From positions 1,364,001 through 1,428,000 of the forward strand of contig JANATF010000008.1 of NCBI GenBank assembly GCA_029449245.1: DNA of 64,000 nt. Reading direction: 5' to 3'. The translations under genes were made by a program, and so were the position numbers. Shown here piece after piece: positions 49,019 through 60,015 of the stretch. The number at the start of each line of letters is the position of its first letter. The first letter of the stretch is position 1. The DNA is from Mortierella alpina. Taxonomy: Eukaryota > Mortierellomycota > Mortierellomycetes > Mortierellales > Mortierellaceae. The notes under the pieces were generated by a model. That model saw nothing but the letters and a program-made list of their open reading frames with translations, was not told where the DNA came from and made no database searches.

Positions 49019-49418
49019 ACTGAATCAATCACAGCAGCAGCAGCAGCAACAGAGTATACAGATGTCTCCTGCCACTCTTGCATCGTCCGGTCTCAGTCCT
49101 ACCAACCCTTTCCAGCCCCCATCTCTCACATCTTCGGCCACCGTCATGCAGAGCTCCAATGGCCAGAGGCCGCATCCGACCGAGACTGCAGGGGCGATAG
49201 CTCAGGATACACCTTCGCCTGAATCGTTTCAAGTACTGGAAATGACGGGAACCTTCCCGAGCTATCTCTGCCCCGACAGTGCAGTTCCCATGGGCATTCG
49301 CCAGGCCTTGGGAGACGCCGAGAAGATGTTCAAGTTCCAAGCACAAGAGGGTATCGTAGGCGACGGGGACTCGTCACAGCTTGATGCTCAGCGGCAGCAT
49401 ATGTCGCACCATCAATAG
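45690..49418 (+). CDS. Zn2Cys6 transcription factor with poly-Gln activation region
   Basis: Fungal binuclear-cluster regulator, nuclear; target pathway not identifiable. Two exons (45690-46742, 46860-49418) give 1203 residues. The DNA-binding cluster is at residues 14-43: CQECRRRKTRC ... CSTCARIGTPC, spacing CX2CX6CX8CX2CX6C. A fungal-specific transcription-factor middle homology region follows from ~230 (LIDLYFKHVHPYLLVLHKPS) through RRRLFWAIFILDQFISVSQG. From ~640 the protein is Ser/Gln/Asn-rich and disordered with at least four CAG/CAA-encoded Gln tracts between 48600 and 49060. The gene is preceded by a long CT-rich leader. The start ATG is the first in frame and places the zinc cluster at the N-terminus as usual. 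Confidence 0.9.
48601..49052 (+). repeat. CAG/CAA trinucleotide tracts encoding poly-Gln
   Basis: Interrupted CAG/CAA runs at about 48602-48641, 48720-48810 and 48986-49052 encode Gln stretches of 10-15 residues inside the regulator. Mixed CAG and CAA codons suggest some protection against repeat slippage. Confidence 0.85.
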
Positions 49419-49960
49419 TACATAGAGTCAATAAATGCTGTGCATGATCTCGTATATACCTTGCAACAGGTTTTCAAGGTATGTCTGATGACAATATCAG
49501 ACGAGGGTGTTCGTTTCCACCGGAGTTTCTACTTGACCTGCCCACACAGCAGAGTAGTACCTTGCAGAGAGCACCAAGAGCTTCTGCTGGCAAACAAGAA
49601 AGAAGGTCTGCTTTGACCATCGACAATGCGGAGTTCAAATGAACACATGCTGAATAAAGCGTGGCAGCAGAGTCGGCATAGTTGGCCGAGCTGGCTCAGA
49701 AATCTTGATTGGGAATCAGCAAACTGGTTTGTATACGTGAAGTTCATTACTAATGGCCGTCAATCGTGAACAACCATAAAAAGGAAACACAAGTTCCTTC
49801 TTTTTTTTTCCTCTCATCATCATCATTATCATCGACCCTCACTTTCTTCACTAGTCAAGGATTCACACATCAACAAGGAAATACACACTATTGACCTTCA
49901 TCCTCTCATATCTTCCCACGCCCTCCTGTCAAACTCACCTTTTTCTTGTATCCCAGTTTT
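49419..49960. other. Intergenic region before the FrnE-like gene
   Basis: No gene seen. CT-rich leader from about 49795 to the next ATG. Confidence 0.5.
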
Positions 49961-50782
49961 ATGCTACGTTCGCTTTCCCATCTTCGTCAAAAAATGTCTG
50001 CCGCCGTTCCTTCCACTACAGCCGCCGCCTCTGGCAAGAAGATCCATATTGACATTGTCAGCGACACTGTCTGCCCCTGGTGCTACATTGGAAAGAAGCG
50101 TCTGGAGGTAAAATAAGAACGCTGTCCAGGACTTAGCTCGGAGTGTCTGTCCCGAATTCAATCCTCTTTGTTCCTTTCTGACAGTTTCCTTCTCTTTTCC
50201 TACTTCCATTGACAATTCCAGAAAGCTATCACCTCGTACAAGTCCAAGCCAGAGCACAAGGATGTTGAATTCGAGGTGAACTGGCACCCTTACCAGCTGG
50301 ACCCCAACTCATCCAAGACCCCCATTCCCAAGATGCAGATGTACGCCAACAAGTTCGGAGCTGCGCGGGCACCTCTCATTCGTGATCGTATGCTCCAAGT
50401 TGGACAGGAGGAAGGCATTCCATTTGCGTACGACGGCAACATTGTCAACACGTTGGACTCTCACCGATTGATTGCCTTTGCGACCAAGAAGGGTAAGCAG
50501 GATGAAATGGTCGAGGAGTTGTTCCGGAACTACTTTGAGGAGAACAAGTGCGGTGAGGTCCCAACGTTGGTGGAATCCGCAGTGAAGGTTGGATTGGACA
50601 GAAACGAGGTGGAGCAGTTCTTGAAGTCGGAGCAAGGTGTGACCGAGATCCGTGCAGAGATTGAAAAATCCAAAATGGAGGGTGTCCAGGGTGTGCCCAA
50701 TATCACCATTGGTCACAAGTACGTCCTTTCCGGTGCACAGGAGCCTTCGACTTTTGAGGAGGTGTTTAGCAGACTCGCTTAA
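49961..50782 (+). CDS. DsbA/FrnE-like thioredoxin-fold oxidoreductase
   Basis: Member of the DsbA-like family that includes FrnE and 2-hydroxychromene-2-carboxylate isomerase; the substrate is unknown. Two exons (49961-50107, 50222-50782) give 235 residues, a usual length. The thioredoxin fold starts KIHIDIVSDTVCPWCYIGKK with active-site Cys38-Pro-Trp-Cys41, followed by the alpha-helical insert (NVNTLDSHRLIAFATKKGKQ-like, here NIVNTLDSHRLIAFATKKGK) and the cis-Pro segment GVQGVPNITIGHKYVLSGAQ. The first 24 residues (MLRSLSHLRQK...) are basic and Ser/Ala-rich and could be a weak mitochondrial presequence; a second ATG at 49994 would give a cytosolic form. Codon bias is toward C/G-ending codons, suggesting good expression. 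Confidence 0.92.
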
Positions 50783-50990
50783 AAAAAAAGACGCCCGTGT
50801 TTGCTTATGATCATATAAAAGTACAAGAACCTGATTTTGCCCCATTCTGTCATGGTCATTGAAGGCGCGGGGAGTGTGTGGAAAGAAAAACGAAAGAATT
50901 GGTCCGGCTAATTGTATATACGACCATCATTTTTTATTGGCTAACGGCTATGGTGTATGTACAAGTGGGCCGGGTGCTATTTTATTTTCT

Positions 50991-51335
50991 TCAGTTGCAG
51001 CCGTTGTTCTGGGAGCAGGACTCGCCCTTCTTGGAGGCACAGTTCTGGCCATGCTGCTTCTGGGCGCCGCTGTTCATGTTCATGGACGAGTTCTTGTTGT
51101 CGCGCTGACCGCTCATGGCGTGGCCACCCTGCTGGTTATGCTGCATGCCAGAGTTCATGCCAGAGTGCATCTGCTGGTCAGTCTTGCCAGTATTCATGGC
51201 ACTGCCGGGCTTGCCAGACTGGGATTGGGCCTTGCCTTGTGCAGAGTGGCTCATCGAATCGGCGACGCGACCAGAGGACTCGCAGGACTGGTTGGAGTTC
51301 TTGTTGCAGGACTTGTCTTTGTTTGAGCGATCCAT
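50991..51335 (-). CDS. Small Ser/Asn/Gln/Cys-rich hydrophilic protein
   Basis: I do not recognise this gene. A single exon of 114 residues starts at the ATG at 51335 (MDRSNKDKSCNKNSNQSCES). It is almost free of hydrophobic residues, has five Cys placed at the two ends (CNKNSNQSC near the start; NCASKKGESCSQNNGC at the end) and repeated Met-Asn-Ser/Gly-Met motifs (MHSGMNSGMQ, NSSMNMNSG) in the middle. The frame is open further upstream to 51431 but that part is hydrophobic and unlike the rest. It faces the Q-rich gene at 52212 (113 residues) across an 876-base gap, and the two share length and composition. C-ending codons dominate. Probably an intrinsically disordered protein; the Cys/Met content would suit metal binding, but that is speculation. 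Confidence 0.6.
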   Translation of the reverse strand: MDRSNKDKSCNKNSNQSCESSGRVADSMSHSAQGKAQSQSGKPGSAMNTGKTDQQMHSGMNSGMQHNQQGGHAMSGQRDNKNSSMNMNSGAQKQHGQNCASKKGESCSQNNGCN

Positions 51336-52211
51336 GTTGTTGAGGCTTGAAGGTTTTTCTTGGGAAGGGCTTGTTGGTGCGTTTAGTAGGGATGAGGTAA
51401 GAATGAGGATGTATGGCGACATTTCGAGCATTTATAGTGTGGTTTCCTGTCGTTTGCATTGCGACGACTAAGACAGTTTTTTTCTTTTTTTTCTTTTTTC
51501 TTCTAGGGAGCAACGGAATGGTAGGATTGCGTAGTTTTTTGATTGCGTTTTGATTAGGGTGAGCCCAAGGGTGACGGTCTCGACGGGTAACGGTCTCAAC
51601 GGCTTTCGACAGTTGCTGTTTCGCAAAGATTTTCTTGTAAATTGGACTCGCCCATTTCAGCATCTGCTCATGCGTGCAAAAAAGATCAAAGACTATCGGT
51701 TTCCAGATGGAGCATCCTGATGGGACCCCCGCTTTGGGTCAACAAATGCGACAACTGAGACAGGAGACGATGCAGGTTCACCAGTGGCCTGTGGGTCTGT
51801 GTGACATAAAAAAAAAAGACGCGTCTGAGGCTATTTGGGGGCAGTTGCCGTTTTTGCGTTTTTGCCCATCAGGATCATCGCCACTGGCAGTGAAGCAAGC
51901 CCTGATCCAGCCAACAAGAAAGTGCGGGGTTAAGAATGCGGGGAATCTGAAGGGCTGTCTGAAAGAAGTCAACACCATGCACTCCCTCTCACAGCTTGGG
52001 GTTCACAACAAGGCATAGCATTGGTAGAACTAGCGCGGGCATAGCGATTCTTCGATCTCTAAGACCTATTGGCATATGTGTTGTCACCATGACAATTCAA
52101 ACTGCCTTTTGCAGGCTATAAAAAGGCCTGCCAAATCCCAGTCGTTTTTTTGTTCTTCACTCATTCATCAAACACTCTACCAGCACTTCCTCACACAAAC
52201 ACACATCCAGC
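51336..52211. promoter_or_regulatory. Divergent promoter region of two small polar-protein genes
   Basis: 876 bases between the two divergent start codons; no gene seen. A canonical TATA box TATAAAAA is at 52117-52124, 87 bases before the ATG at 52212, so transcription likely starts around 52150. On the other side a T-rich tract (51477-51540) precedes the minus-strand gene. Confidence 0.6.
52117..52124 (+). promoter_or_regulatory. TATA box of the Q-rich small gene
   Basis: GGCTATAAAAAGGCC matches the TATA consensus and sits at a normal distance upstream of the start codon. Confidence 0.7.
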
Positions 52212-52553
52212 ATGAACTCCAACTCCGCCAACCGTCAGCAGCAGGGTCAGCAGCAGGGTCAGCAGGGTAAGGCCCAGAAGGATCAGTCCTCCGACCAGTC
52301 CAGCCAGCAGAAGGGCAACCAGTCCCAAGCCTCGGCCCAGTCCACCACCAACCGCGCCAACGAGCACGGCCAGCAGTCCGAGCTCCGTAGCGGCCAACAG
52401 GGTCGTCAGCAGAACGCTTCTGCTCAGGCTCAGTCCACCCAGAACCAGAACAAGTCGCAGCAGCAGTCCTCGACTGGTCGCCAGCAGGGCCAGCAGGGCC
52501 AGCAGGGTCAGCAGCAGTCTGGTCGCCAGCAAGATTCACAGCGCATCCACTAA
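52212..52553 (+). CDS. Small Gln/Ser-rich hydrophilic protein
   Basis: Unrecognised family. One exon, 113 residues, starting MNSNSANRQQQGQQQGQQGK. About one third Gln, the rest mainly Ser, Gly, Asn, Lys and Arg, with no aliphatic core, no Cys and no signal peptide. GQQ-type units repeat at both ends (QQQGQQQGQQG; RQQGQQGQQGQQQSGRQQ). Codons are nearly all C- or G-ending (CAG, TCC, AAC, GGT), as in very highly expressed fungal genes, and a strong TATA box precedes it. These features fit a heavily expressed disordered protein, for example one induced in stress or development, but nothing in the sequence proves that. Not simple satellite DNA: codon bias is kept between repeat units. Confidence 0.7.
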   Translation: MNSNSANRQQQGQQQGQQGKAQKDQSSDQSSQQKGNQSQASAQSTTNRANEHGQQSELRSGQQGRQQNASAQAQSTQNQNKSQQQSSTGRQQGQQGQQGQQQSGRQQDSQRIH

Positions 52554-52728
52554 ATTGCTCAAGTGGTTGAGCGCACGAGTGGATATCTATTGCATTTGAA
52601 GTTGAGGTCCTGGCAGAATTCATTGTATATAGCATTTTTCTGCTGGGACCAAAAAGACATCCCTCCCTTGAAAATAAAACCTTCATACTTCTAAAAAAAA
52701 TCATTCTTCCACATCCTGCATGTACAGC

Positions 52729-53123
52729 TGTTTTTATGGTGTGGTGCGATAATGCATTCTTGGAGAGCACCGCAAACCCGCTGCTCTCTCTATTGCACGG
52801 ATGTTTTATGGTGTTATATGATAATGCATTCTTCGAGCACCGCAAACCCGCTGTTCTCTCTACTTATCGATCCCACAGAGAGTGGAGCGCAACAAAATTA
52901 GAAAAGTGTCTCATTGGCCAGTGCACAGCAGAGTGAGAAACCGCGAATCCGCTGTTCTCTCTCACGGCTGTTTTATGGTGTTATATGATAATGCATTCTC
53001 CCGAGAGCACCGCAAACCCGCTGTTCTCTCTACTTACAGTATCGACCCCACAGAGAGTGGAGCGCAGCAAAAATTAGAAAAGGGTCTCATTGGCCAGTGC
53101 ACAGCAGAGTGAGAAACCGCGAG
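52729..53123 (+). repeat. Imperfect 167-bp tandem repeat (about 2.4 copies)
   Basis: A full unit starts TGTTTTATGGTGTTATATGA at 52802 and again at 52969 (period 167); a partial first copy starts near 52729. Within each unit the motif CCGC(A/G)AA(C/T)CCGCTG(T/C)TCTCTCT recurs, four times in all, together with GAGAGTGGAGCGCA(A/G)CA and TCATTGGCCAGTGCACAGCA. Indels of 1-6 bases separate the copies, so any open frame across them is not conserved. The repeat lies about 300 bases before the class C receptor start. Confidence 0.88.
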
Positions 53124-53423
53124 CGTGGACAGCGGCGTGAAGTGTGCATCTCGTTTTTTTTCTTCCACCACCGACTCCTTTATACGATTTCAGTTGCCAG
53201 AGGAGCCATATCTCATCCCTCGTTCATAGGCAACTCCACTTCGGAGCCAATTGGACCGTTGATCCGTCACCAATTCGATCTTGCCATATTCCCACCTTGA
53301 AGCCATAATATTCTTTCACCTCTCACCTCTCACCTCACCTTCCACTCGCTCCCTTTCTTCTTTCTTCTTTGACACCCATCATACCACCTTTTCCCTGATT
53401 CATTTTTCTCACGTCTGTTTTTG

Positions 53424-56400
53424 ATGACAAAAACTGCGGGTCAGATTCTGTCGATGCTAGTCATCCTGAATCTGATCACCACAATGGCTATTTCCTATCC
53501 GCATAAATCGTCGCATACCCATCAACCAAGGACCACTGCCGGATTGATTTGCATAGCTGGTCAAGAGCATGATACCCTTCAAGGCAAACCCAATCTTAAC
53601 CACCGTACATCATTATCATCCATGCTGTTCAACAAACGGCAGCAAATACCACCGCTCATTCCGGCGCCTCCATACACTACCACGTCCACATACACTGCAC
53701 CCGCTCGGACTACGTCTGCTTCACCTCCAGTTTACTCACCTCACATGCACGACCCACCCACGCCCGCACCAAGACCTCAGCGCAAACCCTGGTTGCTCAC
53801 AGATGATGAATTTCAGAATCTTTGGGATCCCAAAGTCAACACTCTCCGAATAGGAGTTCTACTGTCGCTAAATGTTGATGCTCAAGATCGAGAGGCGACA
53901 TTGGTTCGCAAAGCTTTAACGGTACAAGTTGACTTCTGATATTCTTCTTGTTATGAGGTGCTCAAAGATGTCGTTGACTATGGGATGAAGATCTCATTTT
54001 CCTAACACCGGCTTATTTTGTTCCCCACAGGCGATACGTCTAGCGGTTGACGATGTCAACACCCAAAAGATCATCCCTGGTAAAGGCAGAGCAAAACTTG
54101 CAACAGGATACAGGAATGAGGCGGTTGATCTGACACTTTTAAGAAAAAATCTTTTTAGGAATTAACATGTCGCTGGTCCTTCGAGACAGCCAAGATCCCA
54201 GCCTGCAAACGGCCACAGGAGGGTCGGCGGCAATTGCTGGAGTGGGATCTCTGATCAGCGCCAAGGTGATGAACGAAAGGCTACCCAAGCATTGTTGTTT
54301 ATCGTTTATGACCCTTTGTTCCTAATACTAACTGTGATGATGGTGACAACTCTTAGGTGAGCGGGGTGATTGGTGACATTCGGTCTGTGCTCACCAGCTA
54401 CGAGGCGCTGATGACTTCGAGCGTTGGGATATCACAGTGCTCTTTCGCATCAGGTAAAGGGGAGGACACACTGTTGCAACTAAAGGATTGACAAACCAGA
54501 CCTGGTTCATCCTCCTACGGGTCAATTGGCATATCTAACACCCTATTTTCTTTTCCAAGTACAGGCAGCACGACTCTGTCGGATATCGAAACCTACCCTT
54601 ACTTCTTTCGTACGATCCCAACGATCATTGCAGTTCTGGACGCCATTTTGGAACTCATCAAGCACGTAGGATGGAAGCGCATCATGGTTATCTACGACAT
54701 TGAGTACTTGGGATGGGCTGGTCAGTGACAGTTTTAGGAATCTCTTTTGCGGAAGCACTTCATCAGGGGTCAGTACACAGTTGACCCGGAAAAAGTGTCA
54801 CTAACTCTTTTATGGCCTTTTCGCATCCATAACCGTTTATGAATCAATCATAGGCCGGGAATATCTTTCTTCCAAGGCGCGCAGGATGGGCATCTACAGC
54901 TTGGCTAATCAGCCTCTGACAACGGCTGGGGTGCCTTTGGACCCAACCTTTGGCTTTCTGAAAGACACGATTCAGTCCACAGCATCGAGGGTCCAGATTC
55001 TACTGGCGACCGCTCGCCTCCAGCGCGACGTCTTGCGAGAGATGAGGTTTGGAAAACTGTTCGACTTTATTTTTTGTGGAAACTCAAGTCGCAACAAAAA
55101 CTTATCATATGTTTTTGGGACCCGCATCGGCTTGCTTAGAGAATCTGGATTCATGGGTCCAGAATATGCTTGGGTGACCACGAACGATCTTGCAGAGCAC
55201 TACGGGATGATGGAGCCGCAGGTGGAGGGCTACGATGGCCTGATCATGCTGGATAATGTCTGGGACCTTCATGGCTACCCACCCTTCGACAACTTTGTTT
55301 CCAGGTGGCAGCGGTTGAATGAGACAGAGTAAGCGCACTCCAGGCGTAGAAGAAAATGCTTCAGACAAGAGTGACTTTTCTGCTTCTGTAAGTGTTCATA
55401 GGCCACGGCTAAGATATCTTGTTCGTCTTGCGCTTGCCTGCAATTAGATTCCCTGGAGCGGGTGACCATGAGATAGAAAACGACGAGGGCATGGCCTACT
55501 CGTGCGTGATGATGTTAGCGCATGCCTGTAGAGAGGTAATGCTGAAAATGTTTTCCGAGTGGTCTTTGTAGTTGTGCGTTTTGGTGCTCCTATGGAAATC
55601 CCTAAGCTAACTCTATCTGTCTTTCTCGATCTATCTTTCAGCTTGTACGGCACAGAATGGCAAACAAACCTAGTCTTCAGACGGATGAGGAGGTCCTACG
55701 CGATATCATGTCTGGATACCACACCAGCGACATTCAAGTTACCAAGTACTTTCAGACCAGGACATATGAGGGCCCAGCGGGACCCATCATGCTTGATCAA
55801 AACGGGGATCGGAAATACGGGTAGGCTAAATGATGGTCAACACGCTTCTATTGACAGTCGAGTTCACGTAGCGCTGAAGATTCTCACCACACCTCTCGTT
55901 CCACGCATTCTATTCTTCTTTTCTTATTTTGGACATTGTGCTGACTATCGCTCTCAGGTTGTTTAACGCGTTCAGTCTTCAAAATGGCAAGAGCATTCCG
56001 TTTGCTTACATCGCTGACAACAAATATACGGTTATTCGAGATCCGCCATTCAAAAAGTCGCACCCAACGCTTCCGAAGGACGCTCCACTCTGGGCCAGTA
56101 AGTTTATTTGAGTCAGTGAAAGAAAAAGGCAGCCTTCGATCGTCTTCCGTTTCTTGACCAAGATCTCTTCACATTTTTCGTAGTTCAAAATCTTACCTGG
56201 TTCAATGCAAGGGGAATCATCTACGGGATCTTGTGCTCAATTGGAATTCTGCTGACTCTTATGTCAGCGTTTCTGGTATACTTCCTCCGTGATAATATTA
56301 TCATCAAAGCAGCCAGGTAAGGAAAAAAAAACTACGCGCTTCTCTGTCATTTGAGAGCGCGAGGACGCGTATTCGATCTCAGCAGCCTCACTAATTTCGT

Positions 56401-59400
56401 TCAACCTCTTCCAGCCCGACATTCTGCTTATGTGAACTGCTAGGGATCCTCTTCGTATTTGTTTGGTGCATCCTGATGGTCGGTATTCCCACGACGGCGA
56501 CGTGCATCACACAGAGCATTGTGCTACCCTTTGGTATCACGCTTTTGGCAGGGTAAATACTATGCTACGCTGTGCCTTTGTGTCCGTGCTCTCTACCTTT
56601 TGGCGGGCGTTCTAACATCCTTATGGCTGACTTCTTTGCTCTCCGGTTCTAATCAGATCCTTGACAATCAAGAATTACAGGATCTACCGAATCTTTAACA
56701 GTGTCAACGTTGCCAACCAAGCTTTCCAGACACGACTGTTATTACGCTTTGTAGTACTTGTTGTGCTGCTGGCTTTGGTACCTGTCATCATCGAGATTGT
56801 GCTCGACATTCCGTTCCCAGACACAATCAACATCCATGCTTACCAGTGGGTTAGGTGCCGAGGCGAAAGGCATGAGAACTGGTGGGTCCTTGCGTCGGCG
56901 ATCGTTCCTCTTCTGTTGATCCTGTTTGGGGTTTATCTGGCTTTCAAAACCCGTAATGTCATGTACCTTTGGAACGAGGCCAGGCAGATCTCACTGGTTC
57001 TCTAGTAAGTTCAACATATTTTTGAATCCCTTTACTTGCTTATTGTTTAACTGAGCAAGGTCTGTTGAATCAAAATTCTGACCCGACCCTCACCGTTCTC
57101 CTTCTCTCAACTCTTCTAGCAACATTTTCTTTTTTGCACTTCTCATTGTCATCTCGCTGTTCTTCCCGGATGACCTTTACACGGCCTCGTTTTACATAGA
57201 AATTTGCGGCACCTTCTTCACCAACCTTTTAGCACTCGGCGTCTTGTTCTATCCAAAGTTCTGGAAAATCTGGAAGGCGTATCAGAGACGTCAACACCAT
57301 AACCCTCTCAACGAACATTGGCAGTCCGGCCATCACCACCGTTCGCATCACAAACTGCGGCGGCCCGGTGACATGACGAGGGGCATCTCAAATAGAGATC
57401 TCATGGGAATCAACACCACGGCGTTTGGAAATATGCCCGACAGTGTTCCCCCCGACGCGATAACGACCAACGGGAATGCTGGTGGGATGCCATCAAAGAG
57501 GAGCGGCCACATTGCATCCACAGGCCCAAGGGCGATTGCCGTGACTGACAGCTCAAGCAGTACAGCACGGGATGTTACTTTGAACGGGAAGCAACGCGAG
57601 AGACCGAGACCTTTGAAACGTGGTCTGAGCGTTAACTCGTCATTGGGCGACCGACCACCGAGTGTCAAGCTTGTGGATTGGTGGATGAACACAAGTGTAC
57701 CTATCCACCGAATAGCGAGCAGCACGTTGTCGGCACACGGTGGAGTGTGCGGCACCGACAGTCGGCTCGATGAACAAATCTTGCGCGGCACATTTATGAA
57801 TGAACGCGATTTTCAAGAGACACTTCGGCGGCGGTCAGTGGAGAGGGAGCGTGACAACGGAGGAGAGGGGCCTTCAGGGACTTCGTCCGTACGTCCGAGT
57901 CAAGTCACATTCGAGCAGTCTCAGCCTGCGCCAGTGGAGGAGGCGACCATGGAAGGACTTGACAGTGACACCCCGGTAGGTTGGTGTTTCGTGAATGGTT
58001 TTGATGGACAGTGAAGAGAAACTCTAACCTACAACTTGCTTTATACCCCGCGTACGATTAGTCTGAGTTGGAAGCCTATGCGGTATGGTGCCTTTCTCAC
58101 AAACGTTGCATGCTGATCAATATCAACACCAATCTGCGCGTTATTTACGTCTCTCTCTCCCTCTCTCTCTCTCGCTCTGTCACCATTTCATTTCGGCCTT
58201 TGTCGCCATGGTAAATCAAAATCAGTTTCTGCTTCCCATCCGTATTCAAAGGGGTCGCTTTTCAAGTTTTCTCTCGCACTGGTCCATGGCCACACTGATT
58301 CTCATTCCCGAAGCTCACGCGTTTCTTGCTGTAGATGTAAGTAACACCCCATAATCCACTGCTTTCCTTTAATTGTCCTTATTTTCGCTAACGCATATCT
58401 TTTATTTTTCTCTCGCCGTTGTAAACAGTGCACCGACGGCAAATCGCGCAGCCACCTCATGCTCTCCATGACCCAAGTAGTCATCGAGAACGAGCCTACC
58501 ATACGCGTAGAGACCTGCCACTCTGGCACATTGCTGATCCGATTCCAAAACCAGGCTCGACTGGATAACTGGCTCAGAGTCTTCTCATCGCAAGATCTAG
58601 CCAGCCTAATGCCCAACTCTGTCACAATTCCTTCCTTGGCCTCAAGTATCGTCGTCGACAATACCGGTGAATTGGGAGACTTTGGCTGCAATAATGCAAC
58701 GTCGTCTTCCATCTTTATGCGAGGCAATAGCCATCTTCCCATGGGAACGCAAAGGCGGCAATCTCTCTCCAAACCCAATCGAAATGAATTCCTCTCGACA
58801 GGAAGGATGATGCCCCACTTAGCCGGACAAAGCTATCCAGAGATGTCAGAGGTCAATGGGATACCAACAATCACAACAACCTCACCCCCTGCCGTGCCAT
58901 ATGTTGCAAGAAAGGATGTAGGAGTGGGGATGAGGACGGAATCTGAGACCATGCCAGGACTGGATCAGACCCAGTCGCCACAACAAACACTACAACCTCA
59001 AACGTGGAGCAACTGCTCCGCCGCCGCCGCCGTGTCCTTGTCGACAAGTAATCCATATCCCGCTGATAGTGACGGGACCATTATACCCAGAGGAAGTCCA
59101 CGGCAGCAAATCACAGAGCAGGATGTCGTGGTGCCAACGTTCTCCCCAGTGATTGAAGCACCCATCCCACTGCCAGTGCATCCATTCGTCTCGGTCACCT
59201 CAGCAAAACCAGCAAGCATCAACGGAGACACTGAAGTCGAGATCCATGACAACAACAACAACACCATCAACGACGACGACGACGACGATGACCTGTATGA
59301 TCCAGAGTTTGGCATCGGCGGCAATGGCCGCAGACATTTTCACAGCCGGAGCTCGATTACAAACCAATCCCGGTTCAATGGCAGCCCGCAAAGCCGATCA

Positions 59401-60015
59401 GGGAGTATGGCCATCCCAGCTTTGCGGCTAACCAAAAGTGCTAATGGCTCGCCCTCTCTGCCCCACCTTGGTACCATCCCTTCACCGGCCGTGATCTCGG
59501 CCGCTGCAGCAGCTGTTTCTGCAGGCTGGTCCGAGTGCGACGCGTTGTCGGCAGCCATGGCTGACCCCAATGGTGATTTCTTGACAGGTCTTCAAGCCGA
59601 CAAGCGTGAAGACAATACTCCAGGGGTTCTTGATCCAAGATCATTGATTCACTCTCACTTTGCCGACAATGCTACTACTGCTGCTGCTCTTGGCAAAGCC
59701 GCCGCCAGCAAACGACACTCTTTCTCGCCTTTCTCGATCTTTGACGGCCAACAGTCTCGGCGCCAGAGCCGTGTTGAAGGCAGCCACGATCGCAGGAACA
59801 GCACCGGTCGAAGCCTTAGCCATAGCCCGCGCCTTCTCCAAAGTGGACAGAACCACCAACAGGTCCATCCGCTTGGGACGATGGCTTCTCTAGTAGAAAC
59901 CAAGACTCCTTCCTTGCACGCGCAGGATGATGTCTTGCCCAAGACCACGGCTACGGGCTCAAGTGTCGAGATCGGAGTGCAGTTGTCTAATGATGCACAG
60001 GAGAAAAAAATCTAG
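53424..60015 (+). CDS. Class C (GABA-B-like) G-protein-coupled receptor with PH-like cytosolic domain
   Basis: Predicted cell-surface receptor for a small ligand such as an amino acid. Sixteen exons (53424-53921, 54031-54079, 54159-54265, 54357-54453, 54565-54720, 54854-55328, 55448-55535, 55642-55820, 55958-56097, 56184-56316, 56415-56552, 56657-57004, 57120-57975, 58062-58082, 58226-58336, 58429-60015) close to 1660 residues. It has a signal peptide (ILSMLVILNLITTMAIS), a bilobed periplasmic-binding-type domain (~145-590; RIGVLLSLNVDAQDREAT, GVIGDIRSVLTSYEALMTSS, GWKRIMVIYDIEYLG), no Cys-rich linker, then seven helices (~605-860; e.g. GIIYGILCSIGILLTLMSAF, FCLCELLGILFVFVWCILMV, NIFFFALLIVISLFF). 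The ~800-residue tail contains a PH-like fold (~1096-1190; FLLPIRIQRGRFSSFLSHWS ... RLDNWLRVFSS). Lack of a Cys-rich domain favours the GABA-B type. Exon 14 is a 21-nt micro-exon. Confidence 0.9.

Noticed and set aside
52736-53112. Two related frames in the 167-bp repeat, both ending LIGQCTAE
   Set aside because: Their similarity comes from the DNA repeat; indels of non-triplet size between copies show no selection on the frame.
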